This document shows, piece by piece, positions 1 to 8,470 of a stretch of DNA of 64,000 bases; within the stretch, counting starts at the first letter, position 1, and each line of letters starts with the position of its first letter. The notes under the pieces were generated by a model. The model saw only the letters and a list, made by a program, of their open reading frames with translations, had not been told where the DNA came from and did no database searches. Source of the stretch: Photobacterium profundum SS9 (lineage in GTDB: Bacteria > Pseudomonadota > Gammaproteobacteria > Enterobacterales > Vibrionaceae); contig NC_006370.1 in the NCBI RefSeq assembly GCF_000196255.1, positions 2,056,887 to 2,120,886 on the forward strand, written 5' to 3'. A program made the position numbers and the translations under genes.

Positions 1-1158
1 TCAGAGTTGGCTGAGCGGGTTGGGGTATCGCGAACAACACTGCTCTATTATGAAAAGCTAGGTTTAATCAAAGGTAAACGCTTGAGTAATGGCTATCGTA
101 GCTATAGTGAACTTGACGTTCAGCGTCTTCTATTGATACAGCAGCTTCAGGGAGGAGGCCTAACGTTAAAAGAGTGCCAAGCGTGCATAGAGGCGAAAGT
201 GGATCGCCAATTGCTTCTTGAGCGACTTGAACAACTTGATGTAGAGATAGCTCAAAAGCAGAAATCGCGGCAGCTTCTAGCGGCCTTACTCGGAGAAAGT
301 CAGTTAACTGAATGGCACGAGTTACTTGACGAAATTGCTCCTGATGCTCATTTAGATTGGTTAATTAAACAAGGGTTCAGTGAAAAATGTGCACTCAGAT
401 TAAAATGGTTATCAAAAGATATGAATCAACATACAAGCTACATGGCAGATTTTAATAAAGTTTTTGCACAACTAGACCGATGGGGACCAGGCTCTGAAGA
501 AGATACGCTGCAAGCTCTGGCTAAAGTTCCGCATAAACCCCAAGAGATTCTGGAGGTTGGTTGTGGTCCGGGTATTGCCACTATGGTATTGACAAACCAT
601 AGCTCAGCAAATATTACTGCCGTCGACAATGATGAACAGTCATTAACTCACTTAATGGCACTAGCAACAGAACAAGGCATAGCAGACAGAATCAGCACTG
701 TGTGTGTCAGCATGATGGATATACCCTTCGAAGCGAAAACGTTTGATCTAATCTGGTCTGAAGGTAGCGCTTATATCATGGGGGTTGCCAACGCTCTGAA
801 GCAATGGCGTCCACTATTGGTAAACGATGGCATATTAGTCTTGAGTGATTTAGTTTGGTCTACTAAAAATCCAAGTGAGGATACGTTCGATTTTTGGCGC
901 AAAGAATACCCAGACATGGTTACAGCGCAACATCGTATTGAGCAAGCGGAAGCCGCAGGCTTTGAGGTGATAGATAGCTTCGCATTAAGCGAGCAAGCAT
1001 GGGCTAGCTATTATCAACCACTGCAAACTCGAATCAATGAATTAAAGAGTGGAATGAGAGATTCAAGAGCATTAACAGACCTAGAAAGAGAATACGATAT
1101 CTATCGCCGCCGGTTGGATGAGTTTGATTATCAGATGTTTATTTTAAAGAAAGCATAA
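1..1158 (+). CDS. MerR-family regulator fused to a SAM-dependent methyltransferase (5' partial)
   Basis: The reading frame is open from base 1, and the visible protein starts inside a MerR DNA-binding helix-turn-helix (SELAERVGVSRTTLLYYEK), so the true start lies upstream of the window. Residues to about 70 form the winged HTH and are followed by a dimerisation helix. From about residue 180 there is a class I methyltransferase domain with glycine-rich motif I (EVGCGPG) and an acidic motif (AVDND). MerR proteins activate promoters in response to an effector; here the effector-binding part is replaced by a methyltransferase, an arrangement I recall from other Vibrionaceae. The substrate cannot be read from sequence. 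It lies 64 bases before an acetyltransferase gene on the same strand. Confidence 0.85.
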   Translation, partial: SELAERVGVSRTTLLYYEKLGLIKGKRLSNGYRSYSELDVQRLLLIQQLQGGGLTLKECQACIEAKVDRQLLLERLEQLDVEIAQKQKSRQLLAALLGESQLTEWHELLDEIAPDAHLDWLIKQGFSEKCALRLKWLSKDMNQHTSYMADFNKVFAQLDRWGPGSEEDTLQALAKVPHKPQEILEVGCGPGIATMVLTNHSSANITAVDNDEQSLTHLMALATEQGIADRISTVCVSMMDIPFEAKTFDLIWSEGSAYIMGVANALKQWRPLLVNDGILVLSDLVWSTKNPSEDTFDFWRKEYPDMVTAQHRIEQAEAAGFEVIDSFALSEQAWASYYQPLQTRINELKSGMRDSRALTDLEREYDIYRRRLDEFDYQMFILKKA

Positions 1159-1664
1159 AACAAGCCTCGCTCATCGCTTCAACAACGACGTAAATTTTAA
1201 GTATATAAGTTAAAGGGTAAAAATGAAATATTCGCTATACCAACCAAACCAAATAGAAGAACTTAAACATGTTTTTTACAAGACCTTTTCCGACTCAGAA
1301 GGTGTAGCAGAGGGAACATCGATCGGCGACTTGGCCTACGATCTAATGACTACGACAAACGAGAATGATCTTCAGGTTTTTGTTGCCACTGAAAATGCAA
1401 AGGTTCTAGGTTGCATTATATTTACCAGAATGACGTTCGAGAACAGTGTTAATGCCTTCTTGATGGCACCTGTTGCGATTAATACTGCTTATCAGGGTAA
1501 AGGCATTGGCCAAGCACTAATAACATTTGGCCTACAAACCTTGCAAGATCAAGGTGTCGCTTTAGTATTCACCTATGGAGATCCAAACTTTTACTCAAAA
1601 GTTGGCTTTGCCCAGATCAGCGAGCAGCAAGTAAAAGCACCACTGAACTTAACTTACCCAGAAG

Positions 1665-3064
1665 CATAGGTATCTACACAAAATGGTTACGAATTAACCA
1701 ATCGGCCAAGAGAAGGGAACTGATCTAAGGATCAACGATCAAGAGAGTTAACTTTCATTTCATTAGTATTGACGATGACTCTTTTTGAACAACATCAATT
1801 ACCCTGTATCCTTGAATCAAGATTATCTAAGCGTTATCAGACCCTTATAATGGAACACATGACAGTTAATTCTAGCAATGCACCAGGTGTAAAATCTCTT
1901 CGCCACCACACACAATCATGGGCATCGACACAAGCAACATGGCGTTTTTATCATAATGAGGATGTGACTTTTCCTATGCTAAGTGGCCCGATGCTGGGTC
2001 TTGCTCGTTCTGGTGTGAAAGAAAGTCAAAGTCGATATGTATTAATGGCTCATGATTGGTGCCATATCAATTTCGCTAAACATCATAGTAAGTTAGATAA
2101 AACTAAGATGTCACACGCTCTCGATGTTGGCTACGAACTGCAAGCGTCTTTATTGGTAGACGCAAATACTGGCGCACCCATTGCTCCAGCAGGTCTTAAC
2201 TTACTGACAAGCAACGGTATTTATCAATGCCGAAGCCAAGAGTTACAACCCAAGCAAAGTCACCTAGATTCACTCTTTGACAGCATTCATTGGCAAGAAC
2301 AATTAGATTTAGACAAGCCCCTGGTGCATGTTGTTGATAGAGAAGCAGATTCAGCGAAAGACTTAAGACGTTTAGGCTCAGTTCACTGGCTAACTCGAAC
2401 TAAAAAAGGCTCAACGTTCCGTCACGAAGGTCAGTTTAAAACGGCTGAAATCATCAGTCGAACAATCTCCCCAGACTTGAAAGGTGTTATTTCTCTTCGA
2501 GGTAAAGAGGGCTATTTGTTTGTTGGTGAAACGACTGTTGAGTTACACCGGAAATCAGAAAAGCTAGCGTCAGCGGCGCCCACCTGTCGCTTTGTTATGA
2601 GCCTGGTCACGGATGATGAAGGTAAAGAGCTAGCAAGATGGTATCTGCTGTCTAACGTGTTGGATGTTGATGCAACAGAGATTGCAACGTGGTATTGCCA
2701 TCGCTGGAATATTGAATCTTGGTTTAAGTTATTGAAGTCAGATGGTCATCAGTTAGAAAAATGGCAGCAAACTACTGCGGAGTCAATATTAAAGCGTCTG
2801 ATCACAGCCAGTGTTGCAACGACGTTGATATTTAAGCTTTATTCGGACAGCTCGGATGAAGCTAATGAATTTAAAGGTTTTTTGGTTAAGCTGAGTGGTC
2901 GTTTAACTAAGCGAACAAAGCCTGTCACTCAGCCATCACTGCTTGCGGGACTATGGGTTTTCCTACAAATGTGTGAAGTACTAGATACCTACACCATGGA
3001 TGAGATAAACGCGATGAGGCAAATAGCCAGTTCGTTTTTTGCTCAATCTGTGTAGATACCTATG
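1665..3064 (+). mobile_element. IS4-family insertion sequence, copy 1 (1400 bp)
   Basis: The ends are perfect 16-bp inverted repeats: CATAGGTATCTACACA at 1665-1680 and its complement at 3049-3064. The element is flanked by an 8-bp target duplication, CCCAGAAG, at 1657-1664 and 3065-3072. It carries one transposase gene. A second copy of identical length lies at 30195-31594 in the same orientation and differs at about six positions that I could find by eye. It inserted into an acetyltransferase gene. Confidence 0.95.
1769..3055 (+). CDS. IS4-family transposase (copy 1)
   Basis: DDE transposase of 428 residues. The IS4 signature Y-x2-R-x3-E-x6-K is present as YCHRWNIESWFKLLK near residue 315, giving the catalytic Glu. 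The two Asp residues are likely those in MAHDWCH (about 96) and HVVDREADS (about 193). The N-terminus (residues 1-70) resembles the Tn5-like DNA-binding region. The stop lies inside the right inverted repeat, as is common for compact IS elements. An ATG two codons later (1775) is an alternative start. It differs from the second copy by an Asp instead of His near residue 178. Confidence 0.93.
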   Translation: MTMTLFEQHQLPCILESRLSKRYQTLIMEHMTVNSSNAPGVKSLRHHTQSWASTQATWRFYHNEDVTFPMLSGPMLGLARSGVKESQSRYVLMAHDWCHINFAKHHSKLDKTKMSHALDVGYELQASLLVDANTGAPIAPAGLNLLTSNGIYQCRSQELQPKQSHLDSLFDSIHWQEQLDLDKPLVHVVDREADSAKDLRRLGSVHWLTRTKKGSTFRHEGQFKTAEIISRTISPDLKGVISLRGKEGYLFVGETTVELHRKSEKLASAAPTCRFVMSLVTDDEGKELARWYLLSNVLDVDATEIATWYCHRWNIESWFKLLKSDGHQLEKWQQTTAESILKRLITASVATTLIFKLYSDSSDEANEFKGFLVKLSGRLTKRTKPVTQPSLLAGLWVFLQMCEVLDTYTMDEINAMRQIASSFFAQSV

Positions 3065-3206
3065 CCCAGAAGGCTGGTTAGCTCAATCTTTGGTGAGTGA
3101 TAACATTAAGCCGATTGCAGGTAATTCATCTTGTGTTGAAGCAATTAATAAGCAGATGTATTGGTAAGAACTTGAGTTGCGTCTCAGAGAATTTATAGGT
3201 ATTAAA

Positions 3207-4226
3207 ATGAGTTACCCATCACTAATCGAACTAGGTTTTCGACCTTTCTTCCAACAACAACTTAGCCTAGATGAGCTGAATAACCGAACTATTGGTCGTG
3301 TTATTGAGCAGCATCGTAGCCACATTGTAATAATGAACGAGCAGGGTGTACTAAACCTAACACAAACCCCAAACAGCGAACGTGTATGTGTATGTGTAGG
3401 GGATTGGGTACTGTTCGATGAGTCGCTACGTTTGGTGCGCCCGTTTGAGCGCCAGTCACTATTTCAGCGTAAGGCAGCAGGAACCAAGGTTGATTCGCAG
3501 CTGATCGCCGCCAACATCGACAGCGTGTTTATTGTAAGTTCACTGAATGATGACTTTAATCTTAATCGCATTGAGCGGTACCTTGCGATTGCTAAAGAAG
3601 CAGAGGTAGAGCCCATAGTTGTGCTGACTAAGGTCGACCAATGTGCAGATGCGGATGAAAAACGTCAACAGGTTCAGGCATTGGATCCTCTATTGTTGGT
3701 ACACGCCCTTAATGCCCTTGATAGCGAGCATGTCAAAGAATTGTCTGGCTACTGTAAATTGGGTAAGACACTAGCGCTACTTGGTTCGTCTGGGGTCGGA
3801 AAATCTACCTTGGTGAACGGCTTGTTAGGCCAGCAAGCGATGGAAACAGGTACAATTCGTGAAGATGACAGTAAAGGCCGCCACACTACCACTTATCGCG
3901 CGATCAAGTGGCTACCTCTGGGAGGGCTGCTAATGGATACCCCTGGGATGCGCGAGCTTCAATTGACGGATTGTAAAGATGGCCTAAAAGAGACTTTCAG
4001 TGAGATTGAAGCGCTGGCTTTGCTGTGCCGTTTTAATGATTGTAGTCACGATCAAGAGCCGAACTGCGCCGTACAGGCAGCGATTGAGTGTGGCTCACTT
4101 GATCCACGTCGCCTCAATAACTACCAGAAGCTGATGCGAGAGCTGGCGTTTAACAGCTCAACCTTGGCAGAAAAGCGCGCCAAAGATAAAGCGTTTGGTA
4201 AGATGGTAAACACGACCCATAAGTAA
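3207..4226 (+). CDS. rsgA: Ribosome small-subunit-dependent GTPase A (RsgA/YjeQ family)
   Basis: RsgA is a circularly permuted GTPase that checks late maturation of the 30S subunit. The motif order shows the permutation: G4 (TKVD), then G1/P-loop (GSSGVGKST), then G3 (DTPG), with an N-terminal OB-like region. The C-terminal zinc-binding site is seen as C-x6-C-H followed by a later C (CRFNDCSHDQEPNC). I chose the ATG at 3207 (MSYPSLIELGF), with AGGT 7 bases upstream, over the earlier in-frame start at 3177, because family members begin near this point. At about 339 residues it is typical. Many Vibrionaceae have two rsgA-like genes, and this may be the second one. Confidence 0.85.
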   Translation: MSYPSLIELGFRPFFQQQLSLDELNNRTIGRVIEQHRSHIVIMNEQGVLNLTQTPNSERVCVCVGDWVLFDESLRLVRPFERQSLFQRKAAGTKVDSQLIAANIDSVFIVSSLNDDFNLNRIERYLAIAKEAEVEPIVVLTKVDQCADADEKRQQVQALDPLLLVHALNALDSEHVKELSGYCKLGKTLALLGSSGVGKSTLVNGLLGQQAMETGTIREDDSKGRHTTTYRAIKWLPLGGLLMDTPGMRELQLTDCKDGLKETFSEIEALALLCRFNDCSHDQEPNCAVQAAIECGSLDPRRLNNYQKLMRELAFNSSTLAEKRAKDKAFGKMVNTTHK

Positions 4227-4562
4227 ATCTCACGCTCGTAAAAATGGGGAATAATATCATTCTAGGTAAGTAGTTGATCATAATATTGCGCAGGAAAAAT
4301 CGCTTATAATTAGGCGTGAATTGCAGATAACTATTGGCTCTAATTACAAAATTCATAACGACGTTATAAGTTATTTTAACCAGCAAGAATGATCAAATAC
4401 TTATGTAGGATGGTATAAGTTCCTTTGGGTACATAGCGGATCATGAAGTTGGAGTGGTGAGTGAATGGACATAAGCAGCAAAATGAGTAAAAACTTATTG
4501 AATATCTTTGTGCTGGGTGTAACGTAAGTTGAGTAGCTTACTGTATTTAAAAGGAGCGTTGC
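4227..4562. other. Intergenic region without a recognised gene
   Basis: 336 AT-rich bases between rsgA and the small WYL-like gene. I see no convincing open frame, RNA or strong hairpin. GGAGCG sits just before the ATG at 4563 and probably serves as its ribosome binding site. Confidence 0.4.
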
Positions 4563-4853
4563 ATGATTGATACTCTGATCTCGGCAATTGAAAATAGACA
4601 AGAAATCAAATTCACATACAGTGGTTCCCCCCGTATTGCTCAACCAGCAGCTGTTGGTGAATCTTCAAAGGGAAGTTTAGTTCTTAGATGTTATCAAACA
4701 CAAGGTGAGCATGTTACTCCAGGACATGAATGGGATTTGTGTAGCATTTCAGATATAGAAGAACTTGAGATTACAACAGATACCTTTTTAGTCGACCCAC
4801 CTGATTACAAACGTGGTGATAGAAACCTTAGGCGAATCTACGCTCAACTATAA
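4563..4853 (+). CDS. Small WYL-domain-like protein
   Basis: 96 residues beginning with an AAGGAGCG ribosome site. The pattern IENRQEIKFTYSG, then a central Pro-rich turn and hydrophobic strand, then WDLCSISDIEELEI resembles the core of the WYL domain, which binds ligands or nucleic acids in many defence and stress regulators. It lacks the N-terminal HTH seen in full WYL regulators, so it is either a stand-alone domain or a trimmed gene. A strong hairpin follows directly. Function unknown. Confidence 0.6.
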   Translation: MIDTLISAIENRQEIKFTYSGSPRIAQPAAVGESSKGSLVLRCYQTQGEHVTPGHEWDLCSISDIEELEITTDTFLVDPPDYKRGDRNLRRIYAQL

Positions 4854-4857
4854 TATA

Positions 4858-4881
4858 CCAAGCCCGCAATAGCGGGCTTGG
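4858..4881. terminator. Hairpin after the WYL-like gene
   Basis: A perfect 10-bp inverted repeat, CCAAGCCCGC and its complement, with an AATA loop. It starts 4 bases after the stop codon at 4853. No long T run follows, so termination strength is uncertain. Confidence 0.65.
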
Positions 4882-5027
4882 TCATAACCAAAGGGTAGGG
4901 AAGTTACCAAGATATTTTCTTTTCTATTATTCGCCTAATCTATATATCATTGGCCCTCAGAACATATTAAGTAAATGGTGCTTTAAGTTATTTCAACATG
5001 ATACTTCTAAATCGGTGTAATAAGCCC

Positions 5028-5056
5028 TGTGCACATTATGGTTCGTTATCTTAAAC
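5028..5056. other. Degenerate dif-like Xer recombination site
   Basis: Left arm TGTGCACATTA, spacer TGGTTCG and right arm TTATCTTAAAC match the XerC arm (AGTGCGCATTA) and XerD arm (TTATGTTAAAT) of the good site at 8471 with two mismatches each. About 25 bases left of both sites are also alike (a shared ACTTCTAAAT block). Filamentous phages that integrate through XerCD carry such imperfect sites, so this is likely an old attachment junction. Confidence 0.55.
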
Positions 5057-5106
5057 GAGTTACATATTCTGGTTTAATCTATTGCTTTAAAAATAGCGTC
5101 CAATTG

Positions 5107-5313
5107 AATGATGGTAACCAGATAACTAATAATTTCATTTTTCGTATGTACTTGTGCAAGCTAAGTATTAAAGAGACAGCAGAACTTTGTTTTAAAAGTG
5201 TGAGGACTGTCACTGAGTGGGATTGCGGAAAGTCGATACCTCCAGAGTGCAGGCGCTTAATGAAACTTTATTCTGGACGGGAACTGTCTTCAATTGATGA
5301 TAATTGGAGCTGA
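5107..5313 (+). CDS. DUF3653-like small phage protein (helix-turn-helix)
   Basis: The frame opens at 5029, but that start lies inside the dif-like site. ATGs at 5107 and 5146 are more plausible; I give 5107, with low certainty. The conserved part (MYLCKLSIKETAELCFKSV, then WDCGKSIPPECRRLMKLYSG) matches what I recall of a small protein family from Vibrio filamentous phages. It looks like a helix-turn-helix: SIKETAELCFKSVRTVTEW. A short frame (5330-5395, 21 residues) and then a T-rich terminator follow. The context of phage-like remnants supports a phage origin. DNA target unknown. Confidence 0.6.
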   Translation, partial: NDGNQITNNFIFRMYLCKLSIKETAELCFKSVRTVTEWDCGKSIPPECRRLMKLYSGRELSSIDDNWS

Positions 5314-5412
5314 AAGAGATAGGGTAAACATGTCTAAAATAATCAGAACAGCAAGGCAATTGAAAGAACTACCAAAGAGCCGCAGAGGCTGTTAATTAAT
5401 AGCTCTCATTCT

Positions 5413-5444
5413 AACAGTCAACAGGGGTGTTGGCTGTTATTTTT
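5413..5444 (+). terminator. Rho-independent terminator
   Basis: Stem AACAGTCAAC at 5413-5422 pairs with GTTGGCTGTT at 5429-5438 (one G-T pair), followed by ATTTTT. It would end transcription from the DUF3653-like gene. Confidence 0.75.
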
Positions 5445-5483
5445 CGTACCCAAAGTGCCGAGTGGAACGCATCATTTTGATTG

Positions 5484-5693
5484 TTATGTTATCGAATCTA
5501 CATACCCCTTACCTTTACAATGCTCACAATCTCTTAGGTTGGGTTTAATCCAGGTTGCAGATGAAACTAAGTTTTGTAAAGAGTTTTCAAATGTTGGGAA
5601 CTGATATTCATCTAACTCAGCACCTGACTCTCTTAGCTTCAGTATTAACCGAGACACTTCATCTGTGGCATCAATTATATTAATTAAATTCAT
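5484..5693 (-). CDS. Small hypothetical protein with a C-terminal CxxC motif
   Basis: Minus-strand frame of about 69 residues from the ATG at 5691-5693 (MNLINIIDATDEVSRL). The longer frame to 5723 would overlap the upstream coding remnant. It is acidic and helical, then ends CEHCKGKGYVDSIT, a CxxCxGxG element like a single zinc-binding repeat of DnaJ-type proteins. I do not recognise the family. It follows the secretin remnant on the same strand and may belong to the same phage-derived segment. Confidence 0.4.
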   Translation of the reverse strand: MNLINIIDATDEVSRLILKLRESGAELDEYQFPTFENSLQNLVSSATWIKPNLRDCEHCKGKGYVDSIT

Positions 5694-5694
5694 A

Positions 5695-6160
5695 TTAAAC
5701 GCTCCAAGAGGACATTTCCGCATACACTTTTTTTACAGTTTCAGTGATTAAGTCTTTTCCACAATAGTCAACATCAGGTAAAAGCATTGTATGCGCAAAT
5801 AATTGACAGTAAATGGACTTGTATCTATCAAAGAATAGATCGTAAATTAAGTTTTTGCTTACACCACAATCAATCCACATAGCTGCAGTAATTTTTAATG
5901 CATTAGCTCCATCAATAGCGACTAGGGGGACTTGCTTCAAATACTTTATTGTGCGGTGGTTGTATATCACCGTGACCTTAATTAACACAGACATTTGAGA
6001 ACTCACCGACTTATCAGAAGTTGTTCTTAATAAGCCCCCAATCCACGGTATATCTTTCAATAGCGGCACGCCCGATTCTGACTGTCTTTATTCATCCGAC
6101 ACCAAGCCACCCAAGATAATAGACTGACCATCAGTATCAAAAACGATCATTGATAACTGC
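5695..6160 (-). pseudogene. C-terminal remnant of a secretin (filamentous phage pIV / PulD-like), broken
   Basis: Reading the minus strand from about 6160, the frame gives the secretin core signature (DTDGQSIILGGLVSDE), then an in-frame TAA, then the classic late motif VPLLKDIPWIGGLLR and SVLIKVTVI. In secretins these segments form the outer-membrane gate. The pore-domain start is missing, and no upstream secretin sequence is seen beyond 6160. After the secretin end the frame runs on for about 85 unrelated residues, which suggests a fusion with other DNA. Filamentous phages use a secretin for export, so this fits the nearby dif-like sites. Confidence 0.65.
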
Positions 6161-6483
6161 CAATATGCGTATGTGATGATGCAAAAAGCCGATGATTGTG
6201 CCCATTACATCCAGTGCAAGACGGGGACTCCCGCATTTGAATAGCTGATCTTTTTCGATTTACATCAACACGTGGCAGTAAGTAATATATTTATTATAAA
6301 GCTGATCTGTATCATCACCCTAAAAATTTCATGTTAACAACCATCTATAGCTAAAATTGTGATTATAGTACCGTCACTGAAAACTTAGTACGGCTATTTG
6401 CATGGAAAGCTCGATTAAAAATCTACCTGATGATCCGTTATGCATATTACGTCGTCAAGAAAATAGATAAAAGGAAACACGTA
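6161..6483. other. Non-coding stretch before the lysozyme gene
   Basis: No gene-like frame is evident. It holds the probable promoter of the lysozyme-lipoprotein pair. The ribosome site AAAGGA lies 9 bases before the ATG at 6484. Confidence 0.35.
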
Positions 6484-7065
6484 ATGTTAACTGCCATGGA
6501 AAAACAAATTCTTCGTAAAAATCTTGAAAAATACGAAGGTAGAATTGAGCATATGTATAAAGACACCAAAGGGTTTATTACCGTGGGGGTTGGCCATTTA
6601 ATAAAAGATCTTACAGCTGCGCAAGCGCAAGACTTTATCCATCAAACAACAAACAAAAAATCAACAAAAGAAGAGATCAAGATCGACTTTGAATCTGTTA
6701 AAAAATCTCCAGCAGGTTTATTTGCTTCAATTTATAAAAATCGCACCAAACTTAAACTTACGCCTTCAACTATTGATAAAATCACTAATAAGAATATAGA
6801 CGACTTTGAAAGTGAACTTAAACGATTATATGGTGCAGTAGAATTTACACAGTTTCCATCTGAGGTGAAATTGGCATTGTTTGATATGATTTTTAATCTA
6901 GGCATGACAAAACTTAGGAATGGTTTTCCAAATTTCAGTAAAAGTATTAAAGCTAAAGATTGGAATAAAGCAGCAAATGAATCTAACCGTTTAGATATAG
7001 CACTGGCACGGAACAAATACGTAAAAGAGTTGCTGAATAAAGCTGCAAAATCAACTAAGCCTTAA
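6484..7065 (+). CDS. Phage-type lysozyme (GH24-like muramidase)
   Basis: 193 residues from the ATG at 6484, chosen for its AAAGGA ribosome site; an earlier in-frame start at 6430 adds an atypical leader. The catalytic pattern of T4-type lysozymes is visible: Glu in KYEGR, then Asp/Thr in YKDTKGFITVGVGHL. A later FDMIFNLG segment matches the conserved helix of these enzymes. It should cleave the N-acetylmuramyl-beta-1,4-N-acetylglucosamine bond of peptidoglycan. It has no signal peptide, so it would need a holin or a secretion system. The next gene is a lipoprotein that overlaps its regulatory space, so this may be an enzyme with its inhibitor or spanin-like partner. Confidence 0.8.
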   Translation: MLTAMEKQILRKNLEKYEGRIEHMYKDTKGFITVGVGHLIKDLTAAQAQDFIHQTTNKKSTKEEIKIDFESVKKSPAGLFASIYKNRTKLKLTPSTIDKITNKNIDDFESELKRLYGAVEFTQFPSEVKLALFDMIFNLGMTKLRNGFPNFSKSIKAKDWNKAANESNRLDIALARNKYVKELLNKAAKSTKP

Positions 7066-7076
7066 GGATCTATGTA

Positions 7077-7715
7077 GTGAAAAAGATTAATCCTTCATTG
7101 TTTTTAATAATAGGTATTTCGGCTCTGATTCTCGTCAGTGGATGTTCTGATAGAAAAAAATCATTAACGGTAAATACAATGAATATTCCTGTATTTATCA
7201 ATCCAGCGCTTACGGTGGTTGCTTATATGGCAGATGCAAGTGTTGTAGATAATTTAGAAGACGAACTGAGCATACCTTGGAGCATGACGGTCGATGTAAA
7301 AAAAATTTTAGGTGAAAAAACACGAGAAGTGGGTAGTTGTAACTCAATTTTAGCAGCCCAGAATGACAATTTCGAGCCAGTAAAACCTTCGCATCATACG
7401 CCTTACCTGAATGCATTAATGCAATGTAGGGCTATTACTATTGCCGTTGATATGGCTCCATCTAATATCTCGTACCTAACTGGTAGCTTGGATAAAAGAG
7501 CAATAGGTGCATTACCTGTCGCTATGGCGTTTATACCATCAAAAAGCCAACAGTCATCTATCAAAGCTAACGGCTTACTGAAAAGTATAAACGACGTAAC
7601 ACCTATAATAGGGTTTACTCAAGTTAATGATTACGAGATCGAACTGAAAATTAATGGTGGGTCACAAACAATGTTGGTATTAGCTAAAGGGCGACACCCA
7701 ATGGCGATCAGATAG
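7077..7715 (+). CDS. Predicted lipoprotein downstream of the lysozyme
   Basis: 212 residues starting at GTG, with AAGGA about 10 bases upstream overlapping the lysozyme stop region. Residues 1-22 form a lipoprotein signal peptide ending in the lipobox LVSGC, so the mature protein would be lipid-anchored at Cys23. Two further cysteines in the mature part (SCNSIL and MQCRAI) could form a disulfide. I do not recognise the family. A lipoprotein next to a muramidase could be an immunity protein that protects the periplasm, as in type VI effector pairs, but no secretion marker is visible, so this is inference. Confidence 0.6.
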   Translation: MKKINPSLFLIIGISALILVSGCSDRKKSLTVNTMNIPVFINPALTVVAYMADASVVDNLEDELSIPWSMTVDVKKILGEKTREVGSCNSILAAQNDNFEPVKPSHHTPYLNALMQCRAITIAVDMAPSNISYLTGSLDKRAIGALPVAMAFIPSKSQQSSIKANGLLKSINDVTPIIGFTQVNDYEIELKINGGSQTMLVLAKGRHPMAIR

Positions 7716-7726
7716 AGGATCTTTTA

Positions 7727-7867
7727 ATGCAAGTTATTAATGCGACGGAAGGAGGAACTTATAGTGCAACACGAGTTTTTGTCTTTCAAGAAAAGAGAAG
7801 GATGGAAGTTGGTCGCTACTTTCTGAATATTAGAAACGCATTGAGCACACGGCTAAACATTAAGTAA
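7727..7867 (+). CDS. Small hypothetical protein (46 aa) after the lipoprotein
   Basis: A short frame beginning 11 bases after the lipoprotein stop, with AGAGGAT just before its ATG. It is basic in the middle (EKRRMEVGRYF) and has no recognised domain. It could be a third gene of the lysozyme group or the start of a truncated gene. Evidence rests on spacing only. Confidence 0.3.
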   Translation: MQVINATEGGTYSATRVFVFQEKRRMEVGRYFLNIRNALSTRLNIK

Positions 7868-8054
7868 ATGGTGTTTTGAAGTTAGTTCAACGTGACATTT
7901 CAATCTGGGAATAAAGTGTCGTTTTAAATCAAAACTGACAAACAACAGAAATCATCTCTACGTCACATACAGTATGATGATAAGTGCATATAATGTTTCT
8001 TGTTGGCTGATTCAATGAATGATAATTAGCAAAGGATTGGTACATATCAATAAT
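7868..8054. other. Intergenic region with a diverged repeat
   Basis: The start (from 7861, TAAGTAAATGGTG and following bases) repeats, imperfectly, the sequence at 4972-5000 that lies just before the degenerate dif-like site. Both may mark the same end of related phage-like units. No gene is seen. Confidence 0.35.
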
Positions 8055-8134
8055 TCCCCCTTAGTTCAATTGGAAGAACAATAGACTCTTAAGTGAATCT
8101 TTAGATGCTGGTTCGAATCCGGCAGGGAGACCCA
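8055..8134 (+). tRNA. tRNA-like gene, atypical anticodon arm
   Basis: The acceptor strands TCCCCCT and AGGGAGA pair with one mismatch and are followed by C and an encoded CCA. The D arm is clear (GTTC-AATTGGAA-GAAC), as is the T arm (GCTGG-TTCGAAT-CCGGC). Between them are 27 bases instead of the usual 23. The anticodon stem GACTC/GAATC has one mismatch and only a 6-base loop (TTAAGT), so I cannot name the anticodon. It may be a phage-borne or decaying tRNA. Confidence 0.45.
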
Positions 8135-8257
8135 AATTCATATTTTTCATTTCTAAATGGTTCTAACACCCTCTGTCTGTCCGCTTTATTCCCAGGTTAA
8201 AATGTCTCCTTTCAAGGTAGTTCAGTGTGCGCTGATGTGGTGTGTAGAGTAGGGAAG

Positions 8258-8413
8258 TCAGCCTTTCTTGGTGCTGGGTTTGAACGTTTCAGGGCTGACT
8301 AAGACTGGGTTGAGCGCTCGTAATTGTTGTACCGCACGCTGTTGAGCGGTTCGTTTAGGGGCTTTTTTACTGCGACTGCGTTTGTGTTGTTGTTCGAACT
8401 CTTGTTGTTTCTC
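8258..8413 (-). pseudogene. Basic C-terminal fragment of a probable phage protein
   Basis: The minus strand has an open stretch of about 50 codons ending at a TGA (8258-8260). It is rich in Lys, Arg and Gln (RSRSKKAPKRTAQQRAVQQL) and ends with STKKG. It has no start, as stops lie just upstream. The composition resembles the tail of a nucleic-acid-binding or replication protein of a filamentous phage. Assignment is weak; the position just left of dif fits. Confidence 0.3.
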
Positions 8414-8470
8414 TTAGGCAAATTTCTAACTGGCTCAAACCTGACACTTCTAAATGGTTCTAACACTGCC

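Larger units (their letters stand above)
1223..3167 (+). pseudogene. GNAT-family N-acetyltransferase interrupted by an IS4-family element
   Basis: The gene runs 1223-1664 and resumes at 3073-3167, with the insertion sequence and one target duplication between. Joining the parts restores one frame of 178 residues ending in a TAA at 3165. The protein has the GNAT fold core: a beta-strand segment followed by the acetyl-CoA loop (QGKGIG, about residues 92-97) and a late strand containing GDPNFYSKVGF, typical of YhbS-like acetyltransferases. As it stands, the left part reads into the IS and stops after four foreign or altered codons. The lost end is the last 30 or so residues. Substrate unknown. 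The break looks recent because the 8-bp target duplication is perfect. Confidence 0.85.

Noticed and set aside
7984..8012. A third dif-like site (AGTGCATATAATGT region)
   Set aside because: Only a weak left-arm match and no right arm; chance is likely.
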